Source: Clostridia bacterium (lineage in GTDB: Bacteria; Bacillota_A; Clostridia; Oscillospirales; Acutalibacteraceae). Taken from it: a stretch of DNA of 5,266 nucleotides. The translations under genes and the position numbers were made by a program. Location: positions 1-5,266 of the forward strand of contig JAFXNY010000142.1 in the NCBI GenBank assembly GCA_017529165.1. The letters are read 5' to 3'. The notes below the pieces were generated by a model. That model was not told where the DNA came from. It worked only from the letters and a program-made list of their open reading frames with translations, and did not search any database. Shown here piece by piece: positions 5,194 to 5,266 of the stretch (positions are counted from its first letter, which is position 1; each line of letters opens with the position of its first letter).

Positions 5194-5205
5194 ACATCTA
5201 AAGCG

Positions 5206-5230
5206 AAAAGTGCCATAAACAGGCACTTTT
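5206..5230. terminator. Bidirectional intrinsic-terminator-like hairpin
   Basis: AAAAGTGCC (5206-5214) and GGCACTTTT (5222-5230) form a 9-bp stem with a 7-nt loop, with the A-run before and T-run after that mark a two-way intrinsic terminator. It may stop rightward SPFH readthrough and leftward transcription from a gene outside the window. Confidence 0.7.
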
Positions 5231-5266
5231 CAAGGGGCGTGGGTGGTACTGGCGGGAGTGGAGTGC
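5231..5266 (+). other. G-rich segment at the right window edge
   Basis: After the last hairpin the plus strand becomes markedly G-rich, with runs of G at 5234-5237, 5241-5243, 5245-5246, 5251-5252 and 5254-5256. No gene start or known element can be assigned. The compositional break against the AT-rich flank suggests another unit begins here, cut by the edge. Confidence 0.4.

Noticed and set aside
5234..5256. GGGTGGTAC in the right-edge G-rich segment resembles a T-box core
   Set aside because: The core continues as TGGCGG rather than ACCGCG, and no antiterminator partner, Stem I or synthetase gene is visible, so the match is likely chance.
5130..5264. 44-codon open frame on the minus strand ending at 5130, open to the right edge, with a CGKC motif
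   Set aside because: It runs through all three inverted repeats of the tail, no start is visible, and its composition is explained by the hairpin arms. It could be the end of a leftward gene but this cannot be supported here.

Overview
The window is a chromosomal housekeeping segment from a low-GC Gram-positive bacterium, most likely a Clostridia member (Oscillospiraceae/Ruminococcaceae-like gut lineage; this placement is inference). Supporting signs are AT-rich intergenic DNA, sigma-A-type promoters with 17-bp spacers, strong Shine-Dalgarno sites that include the extended GGTGAT form, TTG start codons, a T-box leader controlling an aminoacyl-tRNA synthetase operon, and a Firmicutes-type PheS.

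Layout, left to right. Minus strand: the 5' part of pheT (cut by the window edge), pheS, and a phenylalanine T-box leader with its own promoter and leader terminator. Next comes an AT-rich inverted repeat, then a RelB/DinJ-YafQ type II toxin-antitoxin pair (ATGA overlap) with a near-consensus promoter embedded in a palindromic operator, then rsmA (ksgA), the 16S rRNA dimethyladenosine transferase. Around 3257-3325 two promoters fire back to back: one leftward into rsmA, one rightward into a two-gene operon. Plus strand: an unrecognised 242-residue cytosolic protein, then, 15 bp later, a membrane-anchored SPFH/band-7 protein of the QmcA/stomatin type. The last 209 bp are non-coding and carry a heptamer tandem repeat, four hairpins, one alternative mutually exclusive pairing, and a G-rich end.

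The minus-strand genes are three independent units. pheST is induced when tRNA-Phe is uncharged, the toxin-antitoxin pair is probably autorepressed, and rsmA has its own promoter. The toxin-antitoxin module looks inserted between two housekeeping units. The plus-strand pair is probably co-transcribed, which makes the unknown protein a candidate functional partner of the SPFH scaffold. It stands where one might hope for an NfeD-type partner, which is absent. No defence island, CRISPR array, prophage or transposase is seen. The best candidates for something undescribed are the unknown gene coupled to the SPFH gene and the structured non-coding tail.
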